A stretch of DNA of 64,000 nt. It comes from JADKIH01 sp031385005 (GTDB taxonomy: Bacteria; Bacteroidota; Bacteroidia; AKYH767-A; 2013-40CM-41-45). The position numbers and the translations under genes are program-made. Within the stretch, counting starts at the first letter, position 1, and each line of letters starts with the position of its first letter. The stretch lies in assembly GCA_031385005.1 (NCBI GenBank), contig JANNBB010000050.1:1-64000 (forward strand), in the 5' to 3' direction. The notes beneath the pieces are model-generated. The model was not told the origin of the DNA. It searched no databases and saw only the letters and a program-made list of their open reading frames with translations. This document shows, one piece after another, positions 1 to 7,993 of the stretch.

Positions 1-10
1 GTTGTTCCCA
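1..10 (+). tRNA. 3' end of a tRNA cut by the window edge
   Basis: The first eleven bases are identical to the last T-stem/acceptor bases of the tRNA-like gene at 101-181 (acceptor half TGTTCCC, discriminator A). A hairpin terminator follows directly, as it does for the next copy. Unlike that copy, the CCA end is not encoded (CTT follows the discriminator). Only the tail is visible, so the amino acid cannot be told. It suggests a tandem tRNA array continuing upstream. Confidence 0.5.
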
Positions 11-17
11 CTTCATT

Positions 18-54
18 TCAAAACCCGTCAATTATGGCGGGTTTTGTCGTTTAA
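18..54 (+). terminator. Hairpin terminator, copy A of a 37-bp repeat
   Basis: An 11-bp stem (AAAACCCGTCA with TGGCGGGTTTT, one G.T pair) closes an ATTA loop and is followed by GTCGTTTAA. It sits eight bases after a tRNA 3' end, so it probably terminates that tRNA transcript. It matches 1091-1127 at 36 of 37 positions. Confidence 0.75.
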
Positions 55-100
55 ATACTTTGATATTATTTTATACAACATAAAATAAAAATACAATATG

Positions 101-181
101 GGGAGCAAAGCTCAGCGGTTCAGAGCATCCCGCTCCGTAGGTGCGGGAGGGTCACAGGTTCGAACCCTGTTGTTCCCACCA
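101..181 (+). tRNA. tRNA-like gene with an enlarged anticodon loop, possibly a pseudogene
   Basis: The cloverleaf can be drawn. The acceptor pairs GGGAGCA (101-107) with TGTTCCC (171-177). The D arm is GCTC/GAGC (110-113, 123-126). The T arm is ACAGG-TTCGAAC-CCTGT (154-170), and an ACCA end is encoded (178-181). Two things are abnormal. The near-universal U8 is A. The anticodon stem TCCCG/CGGGA (128-132, 144-148) closes an 11-base loop instead of 7, or a 9-base loop if one more C-G pair forms. Read from the 5' side the anticodon would be CCG (Arg), but the extra bases make the identity uncertain. A terminator hairpin follows at 186-216. It may be a decayed tRNA or a divergent functional one. 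Confidence 0.6.
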
Positions 182-185
182 AACA

Positions 186-216
186 AAGCCCACCACATGG
201 TGGGTTTTGTCGTTTA
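186..216 (+). terminator. Hairpin terminator after the tRNA-like gene
   Basis: CCCACCA (189-195) pairs with TGGTGGG (198-204) around a CA loop, followed by TTTTGTCGTTTA. The tail GGGTTTTGTCGTTTA is shared exactly with the repeats at 18-54 and 1091-1127, while the stem sequence differs. Confidence 0.7.
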
Positions 217-268
217 TGTACATTGTTTATATTAATGACAGTTATTTTATGAATAATAAAACTGCTAT

Positions 269-299
269 TTGCCCTCCTTTTTTCACATCTTTATCTTTC
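269..299 (+). promoter_or_regulatory. Promoter of the cupredoxin gene
   Basis: TTG at 269-271, a 20-base spacer, then TATCTTTC at 292-299. This is one mismatch from the Bacteroidota -7 element TAnnTTTG at the usual spacing, about 30 bases before the chosen start codon. Confidence 0.55.
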
Positions 300-329
300 G
301 TACATTTCCAAAAACTAAAACCCAACCCT

Positions 330-926
330 ATGAAAAAAATCTACTCATTATTATTAATCACTTTACTAACATGCAGCAGCGCGTTTTCAACCGTACATGT
401 TTTTGATGTAAACTCTTCCGATTTTTCCCCATTTTCATTAGCTGCAACAATTGGAGACACTATTCGCTGGGTATGGACCGGTGGAACGCACAACACCGTT
501 TCCGGCTCTATTCCTTCTGGGGCTGCGTCATGGAACAGTCCCATTTCATCTTCCGTAACTCAATACGACTATGTGCCGACAGTCGATGGTATTTATTTAT
601 TTGCCTGCACCATTCATAGTTTCTATGGTCAGTTTAGTGTAGCTCTTCCAAATGCTATCAATTCACCTATTCCTTCAATTAACTTTTTAGTTTCTGCAAA
701 AGGCAATTCTAATTACACTTTATCGTATAATGTTTTAGGAAATTCAAAAGTTGACTTGACATTGACTGACATGACCGGCAAAGTAGTTCGAGTTTTGTTT
801 TCAGGCGAAAAATCAGGCGGGGAATATGTTGAGAATTACTATCTGCAAGAACTTAGAACCGGTATTTACTTTCTACAAATGTCTTGTGATAATCAGCGAT
901 TAACCAGAAGAATTTTAATCGAATAA
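330..926 (+). CDS. Secreted cupredoxin with type IX sorting domain
   Basis: A 198-residue exported protein. Residues 1-20 form a signal peptide and about 23-105 a plastocyanin-like blue-copper fold. The copper ligands are recognisable as His54 (GGTHN), Cys93 and His96 (CTIH). The fourth, axial position, normally Met in plastocyanin, aligns with Gln101, as in stellacyanin-type proteins. Residues about 118-198 look like a type IX secretion C-terminal sorting domain (TDMTGKVV, then LRTGIYFLQ). It is probably an electron carrier or copper binder released or anchored at the cell surface. The start at 330 was chosen because it gives a clean signal peptide; the longer reading frame would run back through the tRNA-like gene. 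It stands alone, flanked by terminator repeats. Physiological partner unknown. Confidence 0.85.
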   Translation: MKKIYSLLLITLLTCSSAFSTVHVFDVNSSDFSPFSLAATIGDTIRWVWTGGTHNTVSGSIPSGAASWNSPISSSVTQYDYVPTVDGIYLFACTIHSFYGQFSVALPNAINSPIPSINFLVSAKGNSNYTLSYNVLGNSKVDLTLTDMTGKVVRVLFSGEKSGGEYVENYYLQELRTGIYFLQMSCDNQRLTRRILIE

Positions 927-1395
927 AACCGATTAAGTTCTTTCGAATTATTGCTGTAACTATTGTTCAATGTAGAAATTCATTAATAGAGCCCCGCAAA
1001 ATGCAAGTAGACAATCCTTCGAACATCTTGTACTTTTCAGAAAATTTTCCTCAGAGAATATAAGAGTTTAACAGACATTTTCACATTAACTCAAAACCCG
1101 TCAATTATGACGGGTTTTGTCGTTTAAGTACTATAAAATCGAAAAAATAGTTTTTTAGATTTATCATATTTAACAAGACATAGCAACTTTTTCAATCGAT
1201 TAAAAATTGACATTTTAATTTGCTTGATAGATTTTTTTCTTTTCAATTCATCCGTTTACCCTGTGGCCTGCATTTTAATTTAAAAATGAACATTTCATTT
1301 ATCAGTTAGCTAAAATCAGGGGTAAATATCGAGTTTCTTAAAATCCAAACCTCTTTTTCTTCCGTATGTTATTTTGAAAATCAACAGTGAAACTT
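927..1395. other. Gene-free stretch of 469 bases holding a repeat copy
   Basis: No open frame with coding character is seen here. The only clear structure is the hairpin repeat at 1091-1127. No tRNA could be drawn immediately before that repeat, although its two relatives follow tRNA ends. The rest (1128-1395) is very AT-rich and probably holds the promoter of the TonB receptor; no exact TAnnTTTG element was found. Confidence 0.6.
1091..1127 (+). repeat. 37-bp direct repeat / hairpin terminator, copy C
   Basis: Matches 18-54 at 36 of 37 positions. The single difference (A1110 against G37) turns a T.G wobble of copy A into a T-A pair, so the 11-bp stem with an ATTA loop is kept. It lies 165 bases after the cupredoxin stop and could end that transcript. 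Confidence 0.8.
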
Positions 1396-3663
1396 ATGAA
1401 TACAAAAAACTACCTTTTATTCCTTTGCCTGTTTTTTCTTTGCTTTTTAAACAAAACGATTATTGCTCAAAAATTTGAGTTAAAGGGTCAATTGACAACA
1501 ACAAATGGTGGCAACCCAATTTCCGGTGCTAATATTCATTTAACAAATACCGAATTTCGAACATCGACAGATATTTTTGGAAACTTTTCCATCGCGAATA
1601 TTATTCCCGGACACTATCTCCTGGAGATTTCTTCTCTCGGTTATGAAAAACATTTTGAAAATATTTCGGTCACCGGAAATTTAACAATCAATCGCGCATT
1701 GAAAAATTCCACAATTAATCTAAGTGAAATTATCGTGAATCCGGATAAATCCCATTCAACGAATCAGACGCTATCAGGAATAGACAAATTGCTACGTCCA
1801 ATTAACTCTTCTCAAGATTTATTGAGACTCGTACCAGGATTATTCATCGCTCAACATGCCGGAGGCGGGAAAGCAGAACAAATATTTTTACGTGGATTCG
1901 ACTCCGATCATGGAACAGATTTCAATATCTCTGTTGATGGAATGCCTGTGAATATGGTTTCTCACGCTCATGGACAGGGCTATGCCGATTTTCACTTTGT
2001 CATTCCCGAAACTGTTGATCGACTGAAAGTTTACAAAGGTCCTTATACCTCGCGATTCGGCGATTTTGCAACGTCAGGTACCGGAGAGTATTCCACAAAA
2101 AATTCTATTAATGAAAATGATGTCAAGCTAGAAGGTGGTATGTTTGATACTTACCGCGCTGTAGCCATGATCAATCTGCTCGCTAAAAAACATTTGTTAT
2201 CAAAAGAAAAAGAAAATATATACGTAGCCGGCGAATATGTTTTTACAAACTCTTACTTTAACGAAAAACAAAATTTCAATCGCTATAACCTCTTTGGTAA
2301 ATATGCAGGATCATTAGACAAATCGAATTACCTCACGATTTCTTTATCCAACTTTTACGCAAACTGGGATGCTTCCGGACAAATACCTCAACGAGCCGTC
2401 GATTCCAAAACCATCAACCGCTTTGGAAGCATCGATCCTTCAGAAGGTGGGCGGACACATCGTACAAACCTCAACACTATACTTACCAGCACGACCGGCA
2501 ACAATGCAACAATAAAAAATCATTTATATTTTGTTAACTACTACTTTAACCTCTATTCGAACTTTACATTTTTCTTAAACGATCCTGTACATGGAGATGA
2601 AATAAACCAGACCGACCAACGTAATATTATTGGATACAATGGCAGCTATCAAAAAGATTTTGCTGTATTTGGAAAAGTTTTAAAAACCACAACAGGCATT
2701 GGCACACGAAACGACTTCACTCACATCTCACTCAAACATGCAGAAAAAAGAAATATACTTGATACGATTGTAGCCGGTGAAGTTTACCAACAAAATTCTA
2801 ATTCTTTTACCGATTTATCTTTTCAATTAACTAATCGTTTTACAATAAACCCCGGGCTTCGTTTAGATTATTTTAAATTTAATTTTTCAGATGATCGATT
2901 TGATAGTTTATCCGGCAATAAATCAATCTTAAGATTTAGCCCAAAGCTTAATTTTTTCTACTCTCCCAATGACGATCTCCAATACTTTATTAAATCCGGA
3001 ATCGGATTTCACTCAAATGATGCGCGCTCTGTTGTTGTAAATAAAGTTGACAACAGTCTCCCAAAAGCATATGGAGCTGAAATTGGAAGTGAATTTAAAG
3101 TTGGGAAAAACATAATTGTGAACGCTGCAATTTGGGGTCTCTATCTCGAAAGCGAGTTAGTATATATCGGAGATGAAGGTACTGTCGAAACAAATAATCC
3201 GACACGAAGAATCGGAACCGACCTTTCTATTCGTTATCAAATTAATTACAAACTATTTCTGGATATGGACCTTAATTACAATTATGGAAGATTGACAGGC
3301 GCTCCTCAAGGTGAAAACTATATTCCCCTTGCTCCCAAATTTACAGGCACCGGTGGACTAACTTTCAAACAAGAAAAGGGAATGAATGCAGCTTTACGCT
3401 ATCGATTTATCGATTCAAGACCGGCAAATGAAACAAACAGTGTTGTTGCAAAAGGATCTTTCTTATTTGATGCTGTTTGCACCTACAAATTGCCAAAAAT
3501 CGAATTTGGTTTGACTGCCGAAAACCTCTTAAATTCCCAATGGAATCAGTCACAATTCGATACCAAAAGTCGACTTTTCAATGAAGCTAATCCTGTGTCT
3601 GAACTTCACTTTACTCCAGGCACACCTTTCTTCTTAAAAGGCACAATTTCATATCGATTTTAA
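1396..3663 (+). CDS. TonB-dependent outer-membrane receptor
   Basis: A 755-residue receptor for TonB-powered import across the outer membrane. In order: signal peptide (1-25, ending IIAQ), a CarboxypepD-type regulatory domain (about 27-105), a plug domain (about 115-220, with QIFLRGFDS) and a beta-barrel ending in the terminal strand ISYRF. The plug carries a His-rich turn (HAHGQGYADFHF, about residues 190-201), which hints at a metal-related ligand; the nearby zinc-uptake genes fit this, but the ligand is inferred. The ATG at 1396 is preferred over an in-frame GTG at 1387 because it starts the signal peptide directly. No associated SusD-like gene is present, so it is not a typical glycan-uptake pair. 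Confidence 0.85.
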   Translation: MNTKNYLLFLCLFFLCFLNKTIIAQKFELKGQLTTTNGGNPISGANIHLTNTEFRTSTDIFGNFSIANIIPGHYLLEISSLGYEKHFENISVTGNLTINRALKNSTINLSEIIVNPDKSHSTNQTLSGIDKLLRPINSSQDLLRLVPGLFIAQHAGGGKAEQIFLRGFDSDHGTDFNISVDGMPVNMVSHAHGQGYADFHFVIPETVDRLKVYKGPYTSRFGDFATSGTGEYSTKNSINENDVKLEGGMFDTYRAVAMINLLAKKHLLSKEKENIYVAGEYVFTNSYFNEKQNFNRYNLFGKYAGSLDKSNYLTISLSNFYANWDASGQIPQRAVDSKTINRFGSIDPSEGGRTHRTNLNTILTSTTGNNATIKNHLYFVNYYFNLYSNFTFFLNDPVHGDEINQTDQRNIIGYNGSYQKDFAVFGKVLKTTTGIGTRNDFTHISLKHAEKRNILDTIVAGEVYQQNSNSFTDLSFQLTNRFTINPGLRLDYFKFNFSDDRFDSLSGNKSILRFSPKLNFFYSPNDDLQYFIKSGIGFHSNDARSVVVNKVDNSLPKAYGAEIGSEFKVGKNIIVNAAIWGLYLESELVYIGDEGTVETNNPTRRIGTDLSIRYQINYKLFLDMDLNYNYGRLTGAPQGENYIPLAPKFTGTGGLTFKQEKGMNAALRYRFIDSRPANETNSVVAKGSFLFDAVCTYKLPKIEFGLTAENLLNSQWNQSQFDTKSRLFNEANPVSELHFTPGTPFFLKGTISYRF

Positions 3664-3871
3664 GTACTGAAATTCAAACTCCGGAAATAAACGCTCAGCT
3701 TAAATGCAAGCCTCCTATCCCTTATACTTTTACATTCCGGATGTGAAGGATTTTTAATAATTTTTGACACCCACGAATCCGAATGTTCGACTTAATTAAT
3801 GTGGCTTTCCTACTAATCAAATAAACTATTCAAGCTTGTTGTTCAACCTGCAAATTAGTAGTTTTACGACA

Positions 3872-4921
3872 ATGGACAATCAAGAACCTAAACGTGAACG
3901 TAGGGTAAGGTATAAAGGCACACACCCCAAAGCGTTTAAAGAAAAATATAAGGAGCTACAACCTGAGAATTACGCAGACGACATTGTAAAAGTAATACAG
4001 CAAGGAAGGACTCCTGCCGGCATGCATCGTTCTATTTGTGTCAATGAGATTTTGGAAATTCTCCAAATTTCTCCCGGTCAAATTGGTTTAGATGCTACAC
4101 TGGGTTATGGTGGACATAGCTTGGAGATTTTAAAATATTTACAACCCGGTGGTATTCTTTATGCAATCGATGTCGATCCCTTCGAATTGCCTCGAACAAA
4201 AGATCGGCTTGCTTCACTCGGCTACGGTCCCGAAACTGCAATCATAAAAAAAATGAACTTTTCCGATATCGATCAAATCGTTTCCGAATCCGGTCCACTC
4301 AATTTTGTACTCGCCGATTTAGGTGTCTCTTCTATGCAAATTGACAACCCTGAGAGAGGTTTTTCCTTTAAGATTGAAGGCCCTTTGGATTTAAGACTAA
4401 ATCCAACCGCTGGTAAATCCGCTGCTACACTTTTAAAAAATATTTCTCGTTTTAAATTAGAAGAAATCTTTGTTGAAAATGCCGATGAGCCCTACTATGA
4501 AACAATTGCAGATGCTATTGTTTCAAAAATCGAAAATGGTACTGAACTGAATACAACTACTCAACTGAAAGAAATTATCACCGAAGCATTACAACATCTT
4601 CCCGCAACAACACGCAAAGAAGAAATTAAAAAATCATGTCAGCGTTGCTTTCAGGCATTAAGAATTGAAGTGAATGATGAATTCGGTGCACTCGATGCTT
4701 TTCTGGAAAAACTTCCCTATGCTCTTGCTCCCGGAGGACGAGCAGCCATACTTTCATTCCATTCCGGTGAAGACAGACGAGTAAAAAAATCTTTCAAAGC
4801 TTTATTTCGTGAGGGAATCTATAGTGAAGTTGCACCCGACCCTATCCGCCCTTCTGCTGAAGAATGCAATTCCAATCCCCGCGCTCGCTCAGCCAAATTG
4901 CGGTGGGCCATTAAAGAATAA
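3872..4921 (+). CDS. RsmH-like 16S rRNA cytosine N4-methyltransferase
   Basis: A 349-residue protein of the RsmH/MraW family, which methylates N4 of C1402 in 16S rRNA using S-adenosylmethionine. Recognisable motifs are the SAM-binding DATLGYGGHS, ADLGVSSMQIDNPERGFSF, LDLRLNP and the C-terminal ILSFHSGEDRRVKK (canonical RsmH has FHSLEDR). About 60 extra, strongly basic N-terminal residues (KRERRVRYKGTHPK) come before the family core. The usual rsmH sits beside mraZ/ftsL at the start of the division cluster, part of which lies at the right end of this window; this gene is far from it, so it may be a paralogue. The ATG at 3872 was preferred to a TTG at 3836. Its exact rRNA target is not certain. 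Confidence 0.85.
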   Translation: MDNQEPKRERRVRYKGTHPKAFKEKYKELQPENYADDIVKVIQQGRTPAGMHRSICVNEILEILQISPGQIGLDATLGYGGHSLEILKYLQPGGILYAIDVDPFELPRTKDRLASLGYGPETAIIKKMNFSDIDQIVSESGPLNFVLADLGVSSMQIDNPERGFSFKIEGPLDLRLNPTAGKSAATLLKNISRFKLEEIFVENADEPYYETIADAIVSKIENGTELNTTTQLKEIITEALQHLPATTRKEEIKKSCQRCFQALRIEVNDEFGALDAFLEKLPYALAPGGRAAILSFHSGEDRRVKKSFKALFREGIYSEVAPDPIRPSAEECNSNPRARSAKLRWAIKE

Positions 4922-4957
4922 AAGTATTTCTAAAATTTACATTCGGAATAATTCGAC

Positions 4958-5809
4958 TTAAATTTTCTTAGCTATTTTAAGAAACCTATTTTTAATCAAA
5001 TACAACAAAGAAACTCCCGCAAACAGCCCTCCTAAGACTGCAACAAGAGATGAACCGGCGGGGAAATCAAATTTATATGAAACGTTCAGGCCAAAAAAGA
5101 TTCCCAAAATAGTAATCAGGATTGCAAACACAAACACTCCTGAATTTTTTTTTGAAAGCATCATCGCTGCGACAGCCGGAATAATCAGAAAAGCAAAAAC
5201 GGGAATCACACCACTCGTGCGCACAGAAAAAACAATGGCTAAACCGATTGACAGATAAAATGCAAAATTCCAGAAGTTAAATACTTTTCTTCCTGAAGGT
5301 ATTGAATTCGAATTGTGTTCGGTTGCCGTAAGAGCAGATGCAGAATAAAATTTCTTAAAAAACAACAGATGAATAAAAGCTATCGCTCCAAAAACTATTC
5401 CGGCTATCATTATCTGAGAAGAATCTACCGAGAGAATATTTCCGAATAATACTTCCTGTATGTCTGAATCACCATGGGGAGTTTTTGAAATCAGCATCAC
5501 TGTAATAGCCGATGCAATGGCATAGATAATTCCAATAATAGCTTCCAACTTCAAACGTTTATCCTTTATATTTATCAACGACATCAGAAAAGCTCCTGCT
5601 AACGCAAATAAAATCGGTATAACCGTTTTTCCATAACCAACATAATCAGAATATGCCACCCCTAAAGAAGAAATTTGCCCCAGAGCCAGATCGACAAATA
5701 CTATCCCTCTAGTTACAACGTGTATTCCCAAATAAGAAAGCACAACACCAATTATCAGGCTGATAATAAATGCCTGCATCATAAAGTCCAATTGAAACAT
5801 CTCAAACAT
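4958..5809 (-). CDS. Metal (zinc/manganese) ABC transporter permease, ZnuB-like
   Basis: A 283-residue, very hydrophobic protein with about eight membrane segments, of the ABC-3 permease family that moves zinc, manganese or iron through the inner membrane. Family hallmarks include the GIHVVTRGIVFVDLALGQ region near residues 28-45 and the conserved SVRTSGVIPVFAFLIIPA stretch. It is the last gene of a leftward operon, 30 bases after the ZnuA-like binding protein. The ATP-binding subunit normally found with these two is not in the window. Zinc is favoured over manganese only from the porin and His-rich neighbours. Confidence 0.88.
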   Translation of the reverse strand: MFEMFQLDFMMQAFIISLIIGVVLSYLGIHVVTRGIVFVDLALGQISSLGVAYSDYVGYGKTVIPILFALAGAFLMSLINIKDKRLKLEAIIGIIYAIASAITVMLISKTPHGDSDIQEVLFGNILSVDSSQIMIAGIVFGAIAFIHLLFFKKFYSASALTATEHNSNSIPSGRKVFNFWNFAFYLSIGLAIVFSVRTSGVIPVFAFLIIPAVAAMMLSKKNSGVFVFAILITILGIFFGLNVSYKFDFPAGSSLVAVLGGLFAGVSLLYLIKNRFLKIAKKI

Positions 5810-5839
5810 GCGAAGGTGGTTTTTAAAATTGTATAAAAT

Positions 5840-6751
5840 TTAGTCCAGTGTATTTACCAGCAGATTAATGTTATAATCGAATAAATCAAAATAGTTTTTG
5901 ATCGAATCAAATGCTCCTACAGAAGTAGCAAGTACTAATGTTTTAGCTCCCGTCTGCTTTGAGACAACATCGGACGACCCGGATGCAAAATAAGGTGAGG
6001 TGATAATTATCTTGATCACATTTTGCTTGACCTCTTTTATAATCTTCACCAATTGAGATGGTGTCGGTGGAATTCCTGCCTTTGGTTCCATAAAATCAAC
6101 TATGTTCAATCCAAATCTGTTTTCGAAATAACACCATTCGTTATGGTAGGCAATTACTTTCGTGCCCTTATTACCTGCCATTTGCAAACTCCATTTTTTC
6201 ATTCGCAAATCCAATTGATCGATAAATGATTTGAGGTTTGTCTCGAAATATGTTTTATTCGCCGGAGAAACTCTAATGAGTCCGGCGCAAATATTTCTTG
6301 CCATTATTTTTCCATTCAAAGGATCAAGCCAATAATGAGGATTTCCGAAAATATGAATATCTCCTTCACTCCTATTAATGGATGCCGGAATCTGCATGAG
6401 CGTAACACCAATAGATGCATCTACATATCCATCAGCGCCTTTCTGAATTTTTTGATTTCTTGAACTCGTCAACAAAGAAGGTGACCAGCCGCTTTCTAAA
6501 TCCAAACCCAAGGTCACATACAAATCGGCTTTAGAAAGTTTAATAATATAGCTTGGCTTGGGATCAACAAAATGAGGGTTCTGAAATCCGGTCGCTATAG
6601 AGAAAACATTTACCTTATCTCCTCCGATCATTTCAGCAATACTTTTTGAATCCTGAGTTGTTGTCACCACATATATTGTTTGCGCCACAGAAAAAGAATA
6701 AGAAGCCAAAAGAAACACGGTCGATATAAATATTTGTTTTATTGTTTTCAT
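5840..6751 (-). CDS. Metal ABC transporter substrate-binding protein, ZnuA-like
   Basis: A 303-residue periplasmic binding protein of the ZnuA/TroA cluster A-I family. The signal peptide (1-24, SVAQ) is followed by two lobes. The usual metal-ligand histidines are visible at His60 (NPHFVDP), His139 (GNPHYWLDP) and His203 (AYHNEWCYF). The fourth ligand, an Asp or Glu late in many family members, is not obvious; the matching segment reads ATSVGA. The long His-rich loop of enterobacterial ZnuA is absent. It lies between the porin gene (25 bases upstream) and the permease (30 bases downstream). The ATG at 6751 gives a proper signal peptide, whereas the longer frame overlaps the porin gene. Confidence 0.87.
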   Translation of the reverse strand: MKTIKQIFISTVFLLASYSFSVAQTIYVVTTTQDSKSIAEMIGGDKVNVFSIATGFQNPHFVDPKPSYIIKLSKADLYVTLGLDLESGWSPSLLTSSRNQKIQKGADGYVDASIGVTLMQIPASINRSEGDIHIFGNPHYWLDPLNGKIMARNICAGLIRVSPANKTYFETNLKSFIDQLDLRMKKWSLQMAGNKGTKVIAYHNEWCYFENRFGLNIVDFMEPKAGIPPTPSQLVKIIKEVKQNVIKIIITSPYFASGSSDVVSKQTGAKTLVLATSVGAFDSIKNYFDLFDYNINLLVNTLD

Positions 6752-6776
6752 AAATTTTTGATTAATTAAATTAATA

Positions 6777-7928
6777 CTAATATTGGTGAGCCCCATGTGT
6801 CCCAATGATAAATATCCAACGCAAGAATGCTTGAGTTGCATTTCTTTCACCACTAAAACCTGCTACAGGAGCATTCACATAGGATTGCTTTACCTCAAAT
6901 TCCAATTTTTGAAATTCCGTAGCATACCATCCTAATGTTATCGTTCCTGATTGCTTGACAAATTTCTCATCAAATGGTGGATTCGTATAGTCGTACCGAC
7001 CTCCAACAAACCACCTCTTTGAAATCTGAACATTTAGCAAAGAATAAAAGCCCATTGTTTCATAGACTCGTGTAAAAGCTTTTGCCCGACTAAAAAATAA
7101 TTCGTTTTGAAAAGTGATCGATTTGTAAGTATTGTATCGAAGTGGTTTCCATTTATAAGTAATATCAACAGCGCCCAGGGTGGACATTTCTCTTGCCGCA
7201 TTCTCTCCATTCATTCCGGTTAGGCCTAATTCCAATGTTGAATTATCCGATAAATCCCAGAAGTTTTTTAAGTGAGCCAGTAACAGAAATTTATTTGTAC
7301 TGCTCCGTTGAAACTCCTGAAAACCATCTACAGGTTGTGTTACCTGGAAGGTAAGTTCCTGGTAAAACAAATGATTCGGCAACAACCAACTCAAAGAAAG
7401 TCCATCGCCCTTCAACCCTTCTTCTCCAAAATAACTTACATAGGCATCAGGCATATTGATGAAGGGCAAAGCATGACTATGCAAAGGATTGACTCTACCA
7501 ATTGCTTGTTTAAATCTTCCGGCTTTCAATTGAAGATGAGCTGGCAAGGATAATGTGGTGAGAAACCCTTCTTCTATTTCACTACTGAATTCACCGGTAT
7601 ACAAATCCTGCCCGGCCGAGTAATAAAAGTCAGCCCGAATATATGGATCAACAACAGATTGAAATGAAAACTCCGCCTCTTTTAATCCGCCATAAACGTT
7701 CTTCTTTCCGCGATTAATATATTCTCCGCTGAAATCTCCAATCACACTGATGTCAGGGTTTGCTGTAGCTGAAGTGCGGATTTGCTGCGGAGCAGGTTCA
7801 ACTGCTCCTATTTCCCCACTGATTTGCTTGAGCAAAAGCGAGTCAGCCATCGTGCTGTCTGTTTGTGAAAAACCTTGATTGATACCCGTAAAAAACAGGT
7901 ATACAAAGCAATAATATTTCATTTTCAT
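6777..7928 (-). CDS. Outer-membrane porin-like protein of the zinc-uptake locus
   Basis: A 383-residue exported beta-barrel: signal peptide (about 1-22, GFSQ), a short linker, then amphipathic strands to an aromatic C-terminus. Motifs such as NRGKKNVYGG, AGRFKQAIGRVNPLHSHALPF and GEEGLKGDGLSLSWLLP resemble the barrel proteins that accompany zinc ABC transporters and are often annotated as zinc-regulated outer-membrane receptors. No plug or TonB box is seen, so a porin is more likely than a TonB receptor. It sits in one operon between the His/Cys-rich protein and ZnuA. The start at 7928 (or 7922) is chosen for the signal peptide. The substrate is inferred from context. Confidence 0.75.
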   Translation of the reverse strand: MKMKYYCFVYLFFTGINQGFSQTDSTMADSLLLKQISGEIGAVEPAPQQIRTSATANPDISVIGDFSGEYINRGKKNVYGGLKEAEFSFQSVVDPYIRADFYYSAGQDLYTGEFSSEIEEGFLTTLSLPAHLQLKAGRFKQAIGRVNPLHSHALPFINMPDAYVSYFGEEGLKGDGLSLSWLLPNHLFYQELTFQVTQPVDGFQEFQRSSTNKFLLLAHLKNFWDLSDNSTLELGLTGMNGENAAREMSTLGAVDITYKWKPLRYNTYKSITFQNELFFSRAKAFTRVYETMGFYSLLNVQISKRWFVGGRYDYTNPPFDEKFVKQSGTITLGWYATEFQKLEFEVKQSYVNAPVAGFSGERNATQAFLRWIFIIGTHGAHQY

Positions 7929-7993
7929 GGAATAGAATTTTGATTGATTAAAAAAATCGTTACGACTGTCAATCGACAATCGATTACAATAAA

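Noticed and set aside
141..329. N-terminal extension of the cupredoxin frame
   Set aside because: It runs through the tRNA-like gene and its terminator, and the signal peptide begins at 330.
1000..1090. Possible decayed tRNA before the third hairpin repeat
   Set aside because: A TTCGAAC string is present at 1017-1023, but no acceptor or anticodon arms could be paired around it.
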